DNA from: Owenia fusiformis
Lineage: Eukaryota; Annelida; Polychaeta; Sabellida; Oweniidae
Direction: 5' to 3'
NCBI GenBank assembly: GCA_903813345.2
Contig: CAIIXF020000003.1
Coordinates: forward strand, 5,851,815-5,915,814
Length of the DNA: 64,000 nt
Shown: positions 49,201-58,100 of the stretch, in pieces
Numbering within the stretch: position 1 is the first letter of the stretch
Layout: the number at the start of each line of letters is the position of its first letter
Notes under the pieces: generated by a model
Told to the model about the DNA's origin: nothing
Seen by the model: the letters and a program-made list of their open reading frames with translations, nothing else
The model's database searches: none
Position numbers and translations under genes: made by a program

Positions 49201-49726
49201 TGACCTACCGCGTGATATATAAACAAATAATTGCATAGACATAAACTTGACTAACCATAATTTCTAATCCAAAATGCCACCCTTTATAATTTGGAAATGG
49301 TCCGATATATCTTATTGCACAGACAACTTTTTCTGGCAGGTTTTGCTGTTTCATCAAATGCACAAAATTTCCTATTTTTAATGAAGCCACCTCTTTCAAC
49401 CAATGTGGATCTTTCAAAATCTGCATTCGTTCGTTACATGTGTTCACTGCCAATAGAAGATTACATTCGTGTTCCGTGATAAAGGAAACATCACGATGGA
49501 GACAGGACAACTCTGTGTTATCTCCTTCAAGAAAAATCAAGTTCATAAATGTCCCATCAACACTTTTGTGTGACGATTCCTCCCAAAGGCTCCCGGCCAA
49601 AACATTTATGTCTTCTTTTTCTTTGCTCTTGAAAACAGCTTTGATTCCTGTATTTTCCTTCTGTGCTAAACTGTCTTTAATAAGAATAAATTTGTTCTTT
49701 TTCGTTTTATGTACATCACTAGACAT
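28206..49726 (-). CDS. CYLD: CYLD deubiquitinase, 16 coding exons, 1095 aa
   Basis: CYLD removes K63- and Met1-linked ubiquitin and restrains NF-kB and innate immune signalling. Exons in order: 49726-49256, 49038-48556, 48069-47941, 47016-46887, 44852-44784, 44369-43956, 41305-41085, 40794-40638, 40166-40029, 39329-39206, 38927-38769, 32111-31988, 31631-31523, 30769-30648, 29931-29685, 28396-28206. Phases agree at every junction and give 1095 aa, against 956 in human. CAP-Gly modules lie at about residues 115-200, 319-395 and 595-680 (for example [13 protein letters not shown] then [14 protein letters not shown]). The USP domain starts at [15 protein letters not shown], with catalytic Cys near 730; the His box is QTSHYVSF (His near 1007) and VFFDSMAD follows near 1026. 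A CxxC-rich insert in exon 14 matches the B-box position of human CYLD. The C-terminus [10 protein letters not shown] ends in MYK as in vertebrates. A charged [17 protein letters not shown] stretch in exon 6 may be coiled coil. The catalytic residues are intact. Confidence 0.96.
28600..29551. repeat. Degenerate tandem repeat with large inverted repeat, CYLD intron 15
   Basis: From 28600 a 20- to 24-bp unit recurs in degenerate form (ATAATTCCATACTGGTGAGCC and variants). About 85 bp of it (29150-29232) reappears as a near-perfect inverted copy at 29463-29551, for example CATGCATACCATATGA against TCATATGGTATGCATG. Inside the loop a smaller element at about 29234-29392 has its own inverted ends, AGCCGTAATTGGCACC and GGCGCCAATCACGGCT. 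Confidence 0.75.
30173..30454. mobile_element. 282-bp foldback element, CYLD intron 14
   Basis: Imperfect inverted arms of roughly 90 bp start ACTGGTGATCCACT on the left and end AGTGGATCACCAGT on the right. Further in, they match through GGTTACCGAAA/TTCAGTAACC and AAGGTACGATTTTTC/AAAATAGTACCTT. No coding content is visible. Confidence 0.7.
31255..31490. repeat. 230-bp interspersed repeat, copy 1 (CYLD intron)
   Basis: It runs from CTAAGCAGGAGTCCAGAATC to AGGGGGTAAAAAGAAAGAAT and includes TGTCGCAGTGTTGCGACAGC, itself a small hairpin. A second copy with a few differences lies at about 45020-45235. No target duplication was recognised. Confidence 0.7.
32640..33010 (-). mobile_element. LINE 3' part (C-terminal coding end and 3' tail)
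   Basis: On the minus strand this encodes the C-terminal part of a non-LTR retrotransposon ORF2: [20 protein letters not shown], then [18 protein letters not shown], ending [11 protein letters not shown] and a stop at 32669. It continues the reverse transcriptase part at 37541-38560, from which it is separated by the 4.5-kb element at 33011-37540. The reading joins naturally at the 5-bp target duplication (CTTGA on the plus strand). It lies in CYLD intron 11 in the same orientation as the gene. Confidence 0.85.
34314..34805. mobile_element. Element packed with ATGGGGC/GCCCCAT words, nested in the 4.5-kb element
   Basis: Inverted ends AGCCCGGTATACACCAATGG and CCATTGGTGTATACCGGGCT are flanked by TTA on both sides, as for PIF/Harbinger; a TTAA reading is nearly as good. 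Between them the sequence is built almost entirely of GTCCCA, CCCATGGAGTCCCA and GATGGGGCAAAATCCCA words in both orientations, so it is self-complementary at many scales. An extra internal terminus-like copy, GTGCCCCATTGGTGTATG at 34490-34507, suggests two half-elements. Open frames here are by-products of the repeat. Confidence 0.75.
35055..35408. mobile_element. 354-bp element with TTAA target duplication
   Basis: The ends GGATGTTCCCTGG and CCAGGGAACATCC are perfect inverted repeats with TTAA immediately outside on both sides (35051-35054 and 35409-35412). TTAA duplications are typical of piggyBac and Kolobok. There is no transposase; it is a non-autonomous copy. Confidence 0.85.
35852..36039. 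mobile_element. 188-bp hAT-like MITE
   Basis: Inverted ends CAAGGAGGATTGG and CCAATCCTCCTTG are bracketed by ATTAGGGG (35844-35851 and 36040-36047), an exact 8-bp target duplication typical of hAT elements. A 61-codon open frame inside it on the minus strand has no recognisable similarity. Confidence 0.85.
37541..38560 (-). mobile_element. LINE reverse transcriptase part, 5' truncated
   Basis: The minus strand encodes a non-LTR reverse transcriptase: [57 protein letters not shown] and the catalytic FADDSLLF, then a thumb/C-terminal region with [16 protein letters not shown] and [15 protein letters not shown]. These are hallmarks of the CR1/Jockey/L2-type LINE group. It is truncated at its 5' end near 38516-38577, where AGATAAGGGTGGGG is duplicated in tandem. 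Its 3' part is at 32640-33010. It sits in CYLD intron 11 in the sense orientation. Confidence 0.88.
39432..39560. repeat. Third copy of the GGTGGTGACAT repeat, CYLD intron 9
   Basis: It matches the copies at 27301-27672, with ACCAYTTGTTACAG, AACACCAACCACTGTCCAC and TATAACAATATGTC, ending CACTTGTGGTGGTGACATAA. Confidence 0.6.
39690..39930. repeat. Degenerate palindromic tandem repeat, CYLD intron 9
   Basis: About 240 bp consist of recurring self-complementary words such as ACAGTACTGT, GTACAGCGCTGTA and AACAGCACTGTAC. The repeat is degenerate, and each unit can fold on itself. Confidence 0.65.
41484..42772. mobile_element. 1.29-kb DNA element with internal ~118-bp tandem array, CYLD intron 6
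   Basis: Inverted ends ATCCCACCGAACG and CGTTCGGTGGGAT enclose about ten tandem copies of a roughly 118-bp unit. Each carries AAAATGGCCGCCATTTTGAA, CTCGAACAGATCTACTGTGT, ATAAAATTTGAGCCAAATCC and TATTTGAGTTATCAAAGATT. A GACGGACGGACAGACG run lies just inside the right end, as in the related copy at 5826-6672. There is no transposase frame. Confidence 0.8.
43308..43705. mobile_element. ~0.4-kb inverted-repeat element, CYLD intron 6
   Basis: The left end contains CTAATATAGTCCATTTGTCA and the right end TGACAAATGGACTAATATTA, inverted repeats with one or two mismatches. The interior is non-coding and includes CCACCATGTACCTGGCATGT. Confidence 0.6.
45020..45235. repeat. 230-bp interspersed repeat, copy 2 (CYLD intron 4)
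   Basis: It is a diverged copy of 31255-31490: CCTAAGCAGGTATCCAGAAT through TGTCGCAGGATTGCGACAGC to GGGGGTAAAAAGAAAGAATA. Confidence 0.7.
45683..46057. mobile_element. Foldback element filled with AGTACTCAT repeats, CYLD intron 4
   Basis: The ends CACAGGGAGA and TCTCCCTGTG are perfect inverted repeats. The interior repeats TTAGTACTAAATGAGTACTC and ATATCATGAGT, which are nearly palindromic, so the element is self-complementary along its length. No clear target duplication was found. Confidence 0.65.
47017..47695. repeat. Minisatellite made from the start of CYLD exon 4 plus its 3' splice site
   Basis: The array lies in CYLD intron 3 directly against the acceptor of exon 4. In transcript sense the unit reads ATTGCTACTGATATTTCAG, the intron end, followed by GATCATCCTGTGGGTTCAGG and ACAGGTAAATACAATGACC, the first ~38 bases of exon 4. 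About five near-complete and six partial exon-head copies are present. The full period is 123 bp (copies at 46991, 47114 and 47237). The minus-strand frame is open through the proximal copies into exon 4. Confidence 0.9.
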
Positions 49727-50905
49727 CTTGCGTGTTTATTTTATCACAAATAATTCTACGATATTAGTCTACGTATCAGGAAGCGAAACTAATTTTCAGA
49801 AATTCCAAAATAACACTTTCTGTAACCTAGCCTAACAACACATTCTCAATTTAGTTCCTAGCCTGCCTAGAATATAGTGCGTGACGGTTTTAAACAAATC
49901 AGTGATCAAAATAATATCATCATTGTATCAATACGAATTGAAATAGTGCATCAGATCTGGCATTAGGTCCCATTTGTATCCAATTTTGAATTAAATGACA
50001 ATATAAAAAGTAGTTCTGAAGTATATGCGTATGGATTTAAGATGGCGTAATCCTGCTGAGAATATTTCCTTGTTCAGTTTTCAAGAACATGTCTTGATAA
50101 ACATGCGGCATGTTTAGTATTATTGAACTCAAACAGTGATAGAGTGATTCCATTGAATGTTATACGCGCAAATATAAAAATAGAGTCTTGAAAATACTGA
50201 TTTAGTAGACAAACTGTACACTTCCGGTACAATGTTAAAATGAAACTGAAATTCACGGGGTGGGATCGCAAAATGTCCGCTATCGGGGATCGTGCTATTT
50301 TCCTTAAAATATGAAGAAAAACTCACATGTTGTCAAACACAAATGTTGCGTTATATCAAAATAACCTATTCCATGTATTATTTATATAATTTGAAATAGT
50401 CTTGCTGCTAGTAAGCCTATGTGGACTAGAACCCTCCCATCTAGTTTCGACCGTGGGGAGGTGAGTAAGCTTAGTCCGGGGGGGCTACAACGTTGAACGT
50501 TTCACTTCTGTTTGTACACAAGTAGGCCTAAATAAAAATACTCCCAAGGCCCGTAGCAAGGTGCACCCCCGGCCAAAAATTCTAGCCTAAATGACACCCA
50601 AAACCGATGGATTCGAGAAAATGATGGTGCTAACAAACAATACTGTTACACGTCGCACGAAACTGGGGACAATTATTAGCAAGATCTCGAGAACACAATG
50701 TTTTTCGTGGTTTTTGAAAAACGGTCAGGATCGAACGGTCGAAGCGATAGCATGGGCTTTCAGTTGAAAGCCCATGGCGATAGTAAAAATTAATTTGCAT
50801 GGAATTTGAGGTCAAAATGGCTAAATCAGCTCTTATTTTGATATTGTTTGTAAAATCCATGAACCGATATTATTGTTTTATAAATTCCGCAAGGACAATG
50901 TTGTC

Positions 50906-51589
50906 ACACCGGAATAGCCTGACAACGGATAGGCCTGTCAGATACCGTTGTCACAAATGGCGGATATAACCGTCGCTTCAATTATAGATTTTCATGAACT
51001 GTGTAGGGCCTATGTTTAATAGAGCGACTAGATTAGATTCCTTTGTTACTGCATCACTCAAAGTGTTTTTCTACCGATCATATAGTTAAATATGTTTTAC
51101 CATCGAAATAAAGGCTTTAATTTTGTGATTGGAATATGATACAGGACAACGGATACTGTATAAATGACAACGGTAGGTTTGGGTCAAATGTGATGTATCG
51201 AGGTGACAACGGAAACATTTGACAACGGTAGGCTATTTGTTTATTTACCGTTGTCATTTTCCTATGCTCCAATGCAATACATCCACCATACTCCATTGTC
51301 ACATCTTACCATATATGCCGTTGTCTTTGTACATTGTTTTAAATTCAGATTCCGTTGTCATTGACGATATCGAAGACACTATATTGTGGCGATTCACAAC
51401 CCCACTTGATAGAAATTGGGATTTCATATAATACATCATCACACGAGCTTAACACATGCACAGAATTAGCGACGATAAAGTCCCATGAAACGAGGACCAA
51501 GTGATTAAAGAGTTGAAGCGACGGTTATGTCCGCCATTTGTGACAACGGTATCTGACTTTACCGTTGTCAGGCTATTCCGGTGTGGCAG
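50906..51589. mobile_element. ~0.68-kb inverted-repeat element with repeated GACAACGG words
   Basis: Arms of about 85 bp are inverted: CACACCGGAATAGCCTGACA on the left and TGTCAGGCTATTCCGGTGTG on the right, continuing through CAGATACCGTTGTCACAAAT and GACGGTTATGTCCGCCATTT. The interior repeats GACAACGG or CCGTTGTC about ten times in both orientations, like subterminal binding motifs. No target duplication or transposase frame was seen. Confidence 0.75.
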
Positions 51590-53369
51590 TTAATTTTTTA
51601 TTCAAGTCAGACTTAAATTAGAAGGGTAGATAAAGGTACACGTATCGCCCATCCCCTTCGCCTTCAAAACCTTACACAATTTTGAAAATGTTAAAGTGTC
51701 CATATTAGAAAGTTCGAATTGTGGTCGTACGCAATTGTGATGTTATGAATGTACGTCCATTGAACATTGAAATGAAATTTTAGTGGTGTTCTGATTATTA
51801 TTTCAAATTAAGGTTCACTCAGTTTCAACTAACAGTGCAAGGGTTACAAGTGTTACGTCTTACAACATACAGGGTGGTCCAAAAAAGTGAACCCCTGCAA
51901 CAGTTTCCTTAATACTTGCATGAATAGGCTCATATTATCACATGTTGAAGAGAAAGATCTAAAACTTTGGTCGATGCCATAACTTATTCCCACTCTTAAT
52001 TTCAGGAAATTACAAGAGTTTAACAAACATGCCTGAAAATAAAATTTTACCAATGTGATTCACGGAAATTGTTGAACACATTGAATGATTTTAAAAGAGC
52101 TTCCAGCAAGTTTAAAATACTACCATATGCCAAAAGGGACACTATTTATGCAGGAAACACATTTCACACTTTCATTGATCATTTTGAAGCAGTTTTAACC
52201 ATTCAACAGTTCAGGGGTATGTTACCTACATAAACAGTTAGAGGGGGGCCTCTTGTGGAAGGAAGTTGCCTCCTGTGACCAGGAATCTGAGAAGTCCTTC
52301 ATCAAATATCTTAAAAAATCTAAAGAAAATCTAATATTCCATGTTTTGAGCCATATCTCATTTGAATTGGTCCATGATTTATGAAGATATTGACATTTCA
52401 AGATCATAAGGGGTATGTTCGCGATTTCACTGGAAAATGTTTTTGTCTAAGGACGCTTAGAACATTTCTTTGGATCACAATAACTTTGCAACTAACTAGG
52501 GTAGGATGCTAGTTTTAAGCCATAATGTGCAGGATTCAGAAAATCAAATTAGACTGCATGCACTTAAAACAATGTGAGCTAATAAAAACAAAATCGGTGA
52601 CATCCATTTTTACGTCTGATTAGAACGATGTTAGGAAGATTTTAATACAAAAATGCACGATTGTAAATAAATTTTAAGCTCTATGTAGATACAAGCACCT
52701 TAATTTCAACATGACGCACGATGCGAAGACATTCCGATTTGAAACGAATTTGAACAAATGATAGACAAAACTTTTCTTCGCCCGAAAAATATCAACATAC
52801 TAAGTATTTTCCGACGAACTTGCATCCATACGAACTCCACGTGCACTGAACAACGATGTACAACGTACTGTCCTCTTCCGACTCCCACTACATAATCTAC
52901 CCTGGCATTTTCCTTCTACTCCCAGTAGACCCCAGACCCCCTCCCTTAGTTTTGCTTTTACAAAAATGTTCCCGAGACACAAATCCATTAAGGTAAGGTT
53001 TGTTTCAAAGTAGGAAAGTCCCAATAAGACGATACAAACCCAGATAAAACCCGGAAGACTGCAGATTTCATGTAATTATTTACGTTCATGTAAACAAGTA
53101 AAGTTCTGTATGCTCTGGAACACTTTTGTAAATATTTTTCACAAGCAATTTTGTTTGTGAACGTCAAATTTTGTCTTCCCGATTTCAGATATATACATTT
53201 TTAAGTCAATTTCGCGTGCAAACGTTGGGTAGACATTGCTATTCTCGGACGCCCAAACGTGTCAGGAACACGTAGATACTTGAATAATCTTGATTGGACA
53301 ACAGGTTGCAGAGAAATCGTAATTTTACTGAGTGGCTTCACGAAAAAATAAAAAGGCTATACGCCTCGT

Positions 53370-53800
53370 TAACTCTAATAGAGTAAAACTACCGCATTTT
53401 TCAAAATATTCCGCAAAAGTGCAGTTTTTTCAAAAATCTACCGCAAAAACTACCGCATTTTTTCAAAATCTACCGTAAAACTACCGCATTATTTCAAAAT
53501 CTTCTGCAAAACTAGCGGTTTTCAAAACTCAACCGCAAAACTACAGCATTTTTTCAAAATCTATCGTAAACTACCAAACTTCATTTTTTCAAAAATCTGC
53601 TGCAAAATTACTCTCTTTTCAAAAAGCTACCCCACACCGCTAAAACTGCAGTACTACTAAATCTACCGCTAAAAGTACCACAAAAAATTAATCTACCGCA
53701 AAAACTACCGCATTTTTGTTAAAAACTACCGCAAAACTACCGCATTTTGAAAAAATCTACCGCAAAAATACAGCAATCTAAAATAAATCTACTGCTTTTC
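53370..53800. repeat. Degenerate AAAACTACCGCATTTTTC array
   Basis: About 430 bp of loosely repeated AAATCTACCGCAAAACTACC words with TTTTTCAAAA spacers, period roughly 30 bp, strongly strand-asymmetric. No coding signal. Confidence 0.7.
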
Positions 53801-54102
53801 GTCTTAGATTGGCAGGTATGTCTTTATTCCCGTATCAAAAAATACCCGTACACTATCTGGAAAGTATCTGTGACTTTCATTACTTTAATGGGTCCAAACT
53901 GAAGTTCATGGCCCGGCCCCCGGGGCCCGGCCCGAGCAAACATCTTTTGATAAGAAACCAATTATGAAATGTCGCCATCTTTCAAGAACGGATTCTTAAC
54001 TTTCACAGCTATAAGGATTGAAACACCATTGGACCAAGAAGGCACGGCGCATGGTTTTACGCTTTTCAAGGACGGGATAGGACGTTTTCAGAACTACATG
54101 TA

Positions 54103-54580
54103 CCGGATTTTCTCGCATATAAGCCCTGGGCGTATAACTGAAAGAAGGGGTAATTTCGTCTGTTATTTTACCTCTTATTTTTCGCCCATGGGCGTATAAG
54201 TGTACTACTTTCGATTTTTGGCCCAGTGGGCGTAAAGGTGGGCATCAGCCATCTTCCTCAAAGACTACCGTACCTACTGTTGTAGTCCTACCGCATGTTT
54301 TGTAAGAATTTTAAAGGAAATGTCACCTACAACCTTGGACTTAATGTTGAAACAAAGTAACAACAGAACGATCCACCACTGCCACTTACGGCACAGCGTT
54401 GAACTTAATGTTGAAACAAAGTAACGACAGAACGATCTGCCAGTGACAAAATACCCTTGAATTTATTCAAAAAATCAATAAATAGTCATTTTTATAGGCC
54501 CATGGGCGTATAAGCGTTCTACATTCGATTTTTGGCCCATGGGCCTAAATTTAGGGGGGCGTATATGCGAGAAAATCCGG
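54103..54580. mobile_element. TA-flanked MITE with CCGGATTTTCTCGC ends
   Basis: Inverted ends CCGGATTTTCTCGCATATA and TATGCGAGAAAATCCGG lie between TA dinucleotides (54101-54102 and 54581-54582), as in Tc1/mariner or pogo-like elements. Inside, GGGCGTATAAGTG-like words recur, and a ~65-bp block with TTAATGTTGAAACAAAGTAA is duplicated. Confidence 0.8.
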
Positions 54581-55032
54581 TAGTTTGATGTTACTGCAGG
54601 GTAAGGCAGCAAGTTGGTCTTCAAGTGCATTTAGAACCTTTCTTCATTGACTGCTCTCAGGGATTCCCTCGACGGAGTGTGGGGGGGGGGTGTAAATAGT
54701 TGAAAATAATGGACAATGAGCCATAATTTTTATTTTCAAAATGTGAAGCATACTAAGTTTTTCTCATTGTTAAAGAAAATGTTTGTTTTGAGGCAAATAT
54801 CTTCTTTATGTGTGATCCAACGGATCGGTATTAAATTGGAAATCTTTGAGCAATTTTGTAAGACATATGTGATATTTTGTGAAAAGTGTTCAGATTAGAT
54901 TTCAAAATTAATATAAGGTTCACTGTTCGAATTAGAAGGTGTTAAGAAAACCTTGTGTTCGAATATACAGTTTTCACAGTAGCTACTTGCAAAAACTAAA
55001 GCAACAGAATCATATTTGCGTTGCAAGTAGAA

Positions 55033-55038
55033 TTTATT
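55033..55038 (-). terminator. Candidate polyadenylation signal of the choline transporter
   Basis: TTTATT on the plus strand is AATAAA on the transcript strand, about 75 bases past the stop codon. It is the nearest canonical signal downstream of the coding region. Confidence 0.45.
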
Positions 55039-55111
55039 GTATGATCGTATTAAATCGTGGATGATGACATATAGACAGATTTCTAAGTATTACTAGAAAT
55101 TAAAACGTGTC

Positions 55112-58100
55112 TCATAAGTCTTTATTGTATCCTAAATTATCACTGGTTATATAAGCACTTTGGATCTCAACATTTTCCTTCTCTTTGTTTACTTTCATCT
55201 CCTCATCATTCATGGAATATGAATTTACACCAGAAAATTGATTAAGCACGTCAAGCTTTCTGGGAAAGACTCCCTTTTCAAATAATAATTTGGTTAATTC
55301 TGAGATTAAAACAGTCGTTAAGATGGCAACAATGATACTAAATATTCGCACAGGGAAAAGTTGTTCTTCAAACCCATACGGTGGATAAGGGATGAAAGGT
55401 GCAAGGTTCATTAGTGACTCCCCTCCTCCAATACGAAGTACTAACGCTAAAGATGAGCCAATCAAAGCACCGTATCCATTTGACACCTCAATATACATGC
55501 TGCATACCAACTGGGGAAACACTGTCACCAAGGTGATATCAGTACCAAAGTTAACAAGTCCATATATGCTGTCTCCAAATATGGCAGTGATCGACGCCAG
55601 TACTCCGATTATAAATATTGCTCCGCGTTGTACCCAAAGTAGTTCTTTCTCAGACGCCTAGAATGCAACATGTTCTAAATTAAATCTTTCTTGGTAATAA
55701 CTACGAGTATGAACGCTATAATAGTGCTTGTTAAAAAGTCTATATGTGCCGCTGAGTCGGCGGGCAAAGCTCCTTTTACCATCCGTATGTTATGCGTGAC
55801 AACCACTAAAGTGTGCAATTTGAATTCTCTTTTGAAGGAAAACTCTGTATATTATGTGACTACCTTACCTTTTTGCGTATAATAGCTCTGTATATATTGT
55901 GGGAGAACATTGATGCTGATCCTAATAAGGCAGAATCAACTGATGACATCACAGCTGCAGCCACGCTACACAATCCTGGAAACCCGAATAAAAGATTTTT
56001 GTATTGAATAGACTTTTCAATGTGATACATCACTAGTGGCAGCAACAAAGAAGATATTACCCACCAATTATTGTACCTGGTCTTAGCGGGAGGTGATACA
56101 TCACTAGTGGGAGCGACAAAGAAGATATTACTCACCAATGATTGCACCTGGTCTTAGTGGGAGGAGATACATCACTAGTGGGAGCGACAAAGAAGATATT
56201 ACTCACCAATGATTGCACCTGGTCTTGGTGGGAGGTGATACATCACTAGTGGGAGCGACAAAAAAGATATTACTCACTAATAATTGCACCTGGTCTTAGT
56301 GGGAGGTGATACATCACTAGTGGGAGCGACAAAGAAGATATTACTCACCAATAATTGCAACTGGTCTTAGTTGGAGGTGATACATCACTAGTGGAAGCGA
56401 CAAATAAGATATTACTCACCAATGATTGCACCTGGTCTTAGTGGGAGGTGATACATCACTAGTGGGAGCGACAAAGAAGATATTACTCACCAATGATTGC
56501 ACCTGGTCTTAGTGGGAAGTGATACATCACTAGTGGGAGCGACAAAGAAGATATTACTCACCAATGATTGCACCTGGTCTTAGTGGGAGGTGATACATCA
56601 CTAGTGGGAGCGACAAAGAAGATATTACTCACCAATAATTGCACCTGGTCTTAGTGGGAGGTGATACATCACTAGTGGGAGCGGCAAAGAAGATATTACT
56701 CACCAATGATTGCAACTGGTCTTAGTGGGAGGTTATCCATCATTAGTGGGAGCGACAAATACCAATTATTGCACCTGATCTTAGTGGGAGGTGATACATC
56801 ACTATTGGGAGCGACAAATAAGACATTACTGACCTATGCTTGTAACTGGTCTTGGTGTGAGGTGATACATCACTAGCGATGGCGACAAAGAAGAAATTAC
56901 TCACCAATGCCAGCAACAAAGAAGATATTATTACTCACCAATGATTGCATGTCTTGGTGTGAGGAGATACATTACGAGTTTAGTCTACATTAGCTTTATT
57001 GTTATTTACAGTGGTAGGTTTACATCAGTTAATTCAGTACAATATAAAAAGAAGTAATGAAATAACAACCCAGCCCACGTAAGCTTATCAACCCCTTAAA
57101 GTAAAGATGCTCATTTATGAATACTAAATCTTTTTGAGTATAATTCATTAAATAAATTTTATAAATTGCATTTCTTTTAAAATAGTCAATATTAACAAAA
57201 TGAGCAGCTTTTCAAATAAATACTGGAACTTAAGTTCCACAGTAGATTCTTTTTCTTCAAAAATTTGGTGATTTTGTAAATATTTTTCCCTTATTTCCTA
57301 TGATAGAGCCCATGGCCAGATTTACATAAAGTACATTTTCCATTTTCCAATTTTTCCTTTTTAAATTTACCCGTTTCAATTTCCAGTGGCAAAATTCCCA
57401 TACGTACAGTAATTGTGGAATTAAAGATCTTTCTAACTTAGATTTAAGCAATAAATATGACTCGATCAGTCTTGTATAAGGTTTCTTGTGAATTAAATCA
57501 TTCCAAGTTTTCTTATAAGTAAAGAGTAGTCTCTTTTTGGCATTTTTATATAACAATACTTTAAATTCTCAAAATTCTCTTGACAACCACATCTACTAGT
57601 ATTTAAAGAGCCCTTGACTCCATTTACTATTTACAGTTACTAGTGGGAGCAACAAAGAATACATCACTCACCAATGATTGCAATTAACTGGTCTTGGTGT
57701 GAGGTGATACATCACTAGTGGGAGCAGCATAAAATACATCACTCACCAATGATTGCAACTGATATAGGTGTGAGGAGATACATTACTCGTGGGAAGAACA
57801 AAGAAGACATCACTAACCAATGATTGCAAAGGGTCTGTTGATGTGATGTAATACATTACTAGTGGGAGCAACATAAAATACATCACTCACCAATGATTGC
57901 AACTGGTCTTGGTGTGATGGAATACATTACTAGTGGGAACAACATAAAATACATCACTCACCAATGATTGCAACTGGTCTTGGTGTGATGGAATACATTA
58001 CTAGTGGGAACAACATAAAATACATCACTCACCAATGATTGCAACTGATATAGGTGTGAAAAGATACATTACTTGTGGGGGGAACAAAGACGACATCACC

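Larger units (their letters stand above)
49727..55111. other. Intergenic, CYLD 5' end to choline transporter 3' end
   Basis: No gene was supported in 5.4 kb on either strand; the short frames have no recognisable domains. It holds an inverted-repeat element at about 50906-51589, an ACCGCAAAA array at about 53370-53800 and a TA-flanked element at 54103-54580. CAGGGTGGTCC near 51870 resembles the end of a DNA transposon, but I found no matching partner. The CYLD promoter must lie just above 49727. Confidence 0.5.

Noticed and set aside
52706-53024. Short minus-strand frames near 52.7-53.0 kb
   Set aside because: Overlapping phases, no family similarity and no flanking splice signals that make a larger gene.
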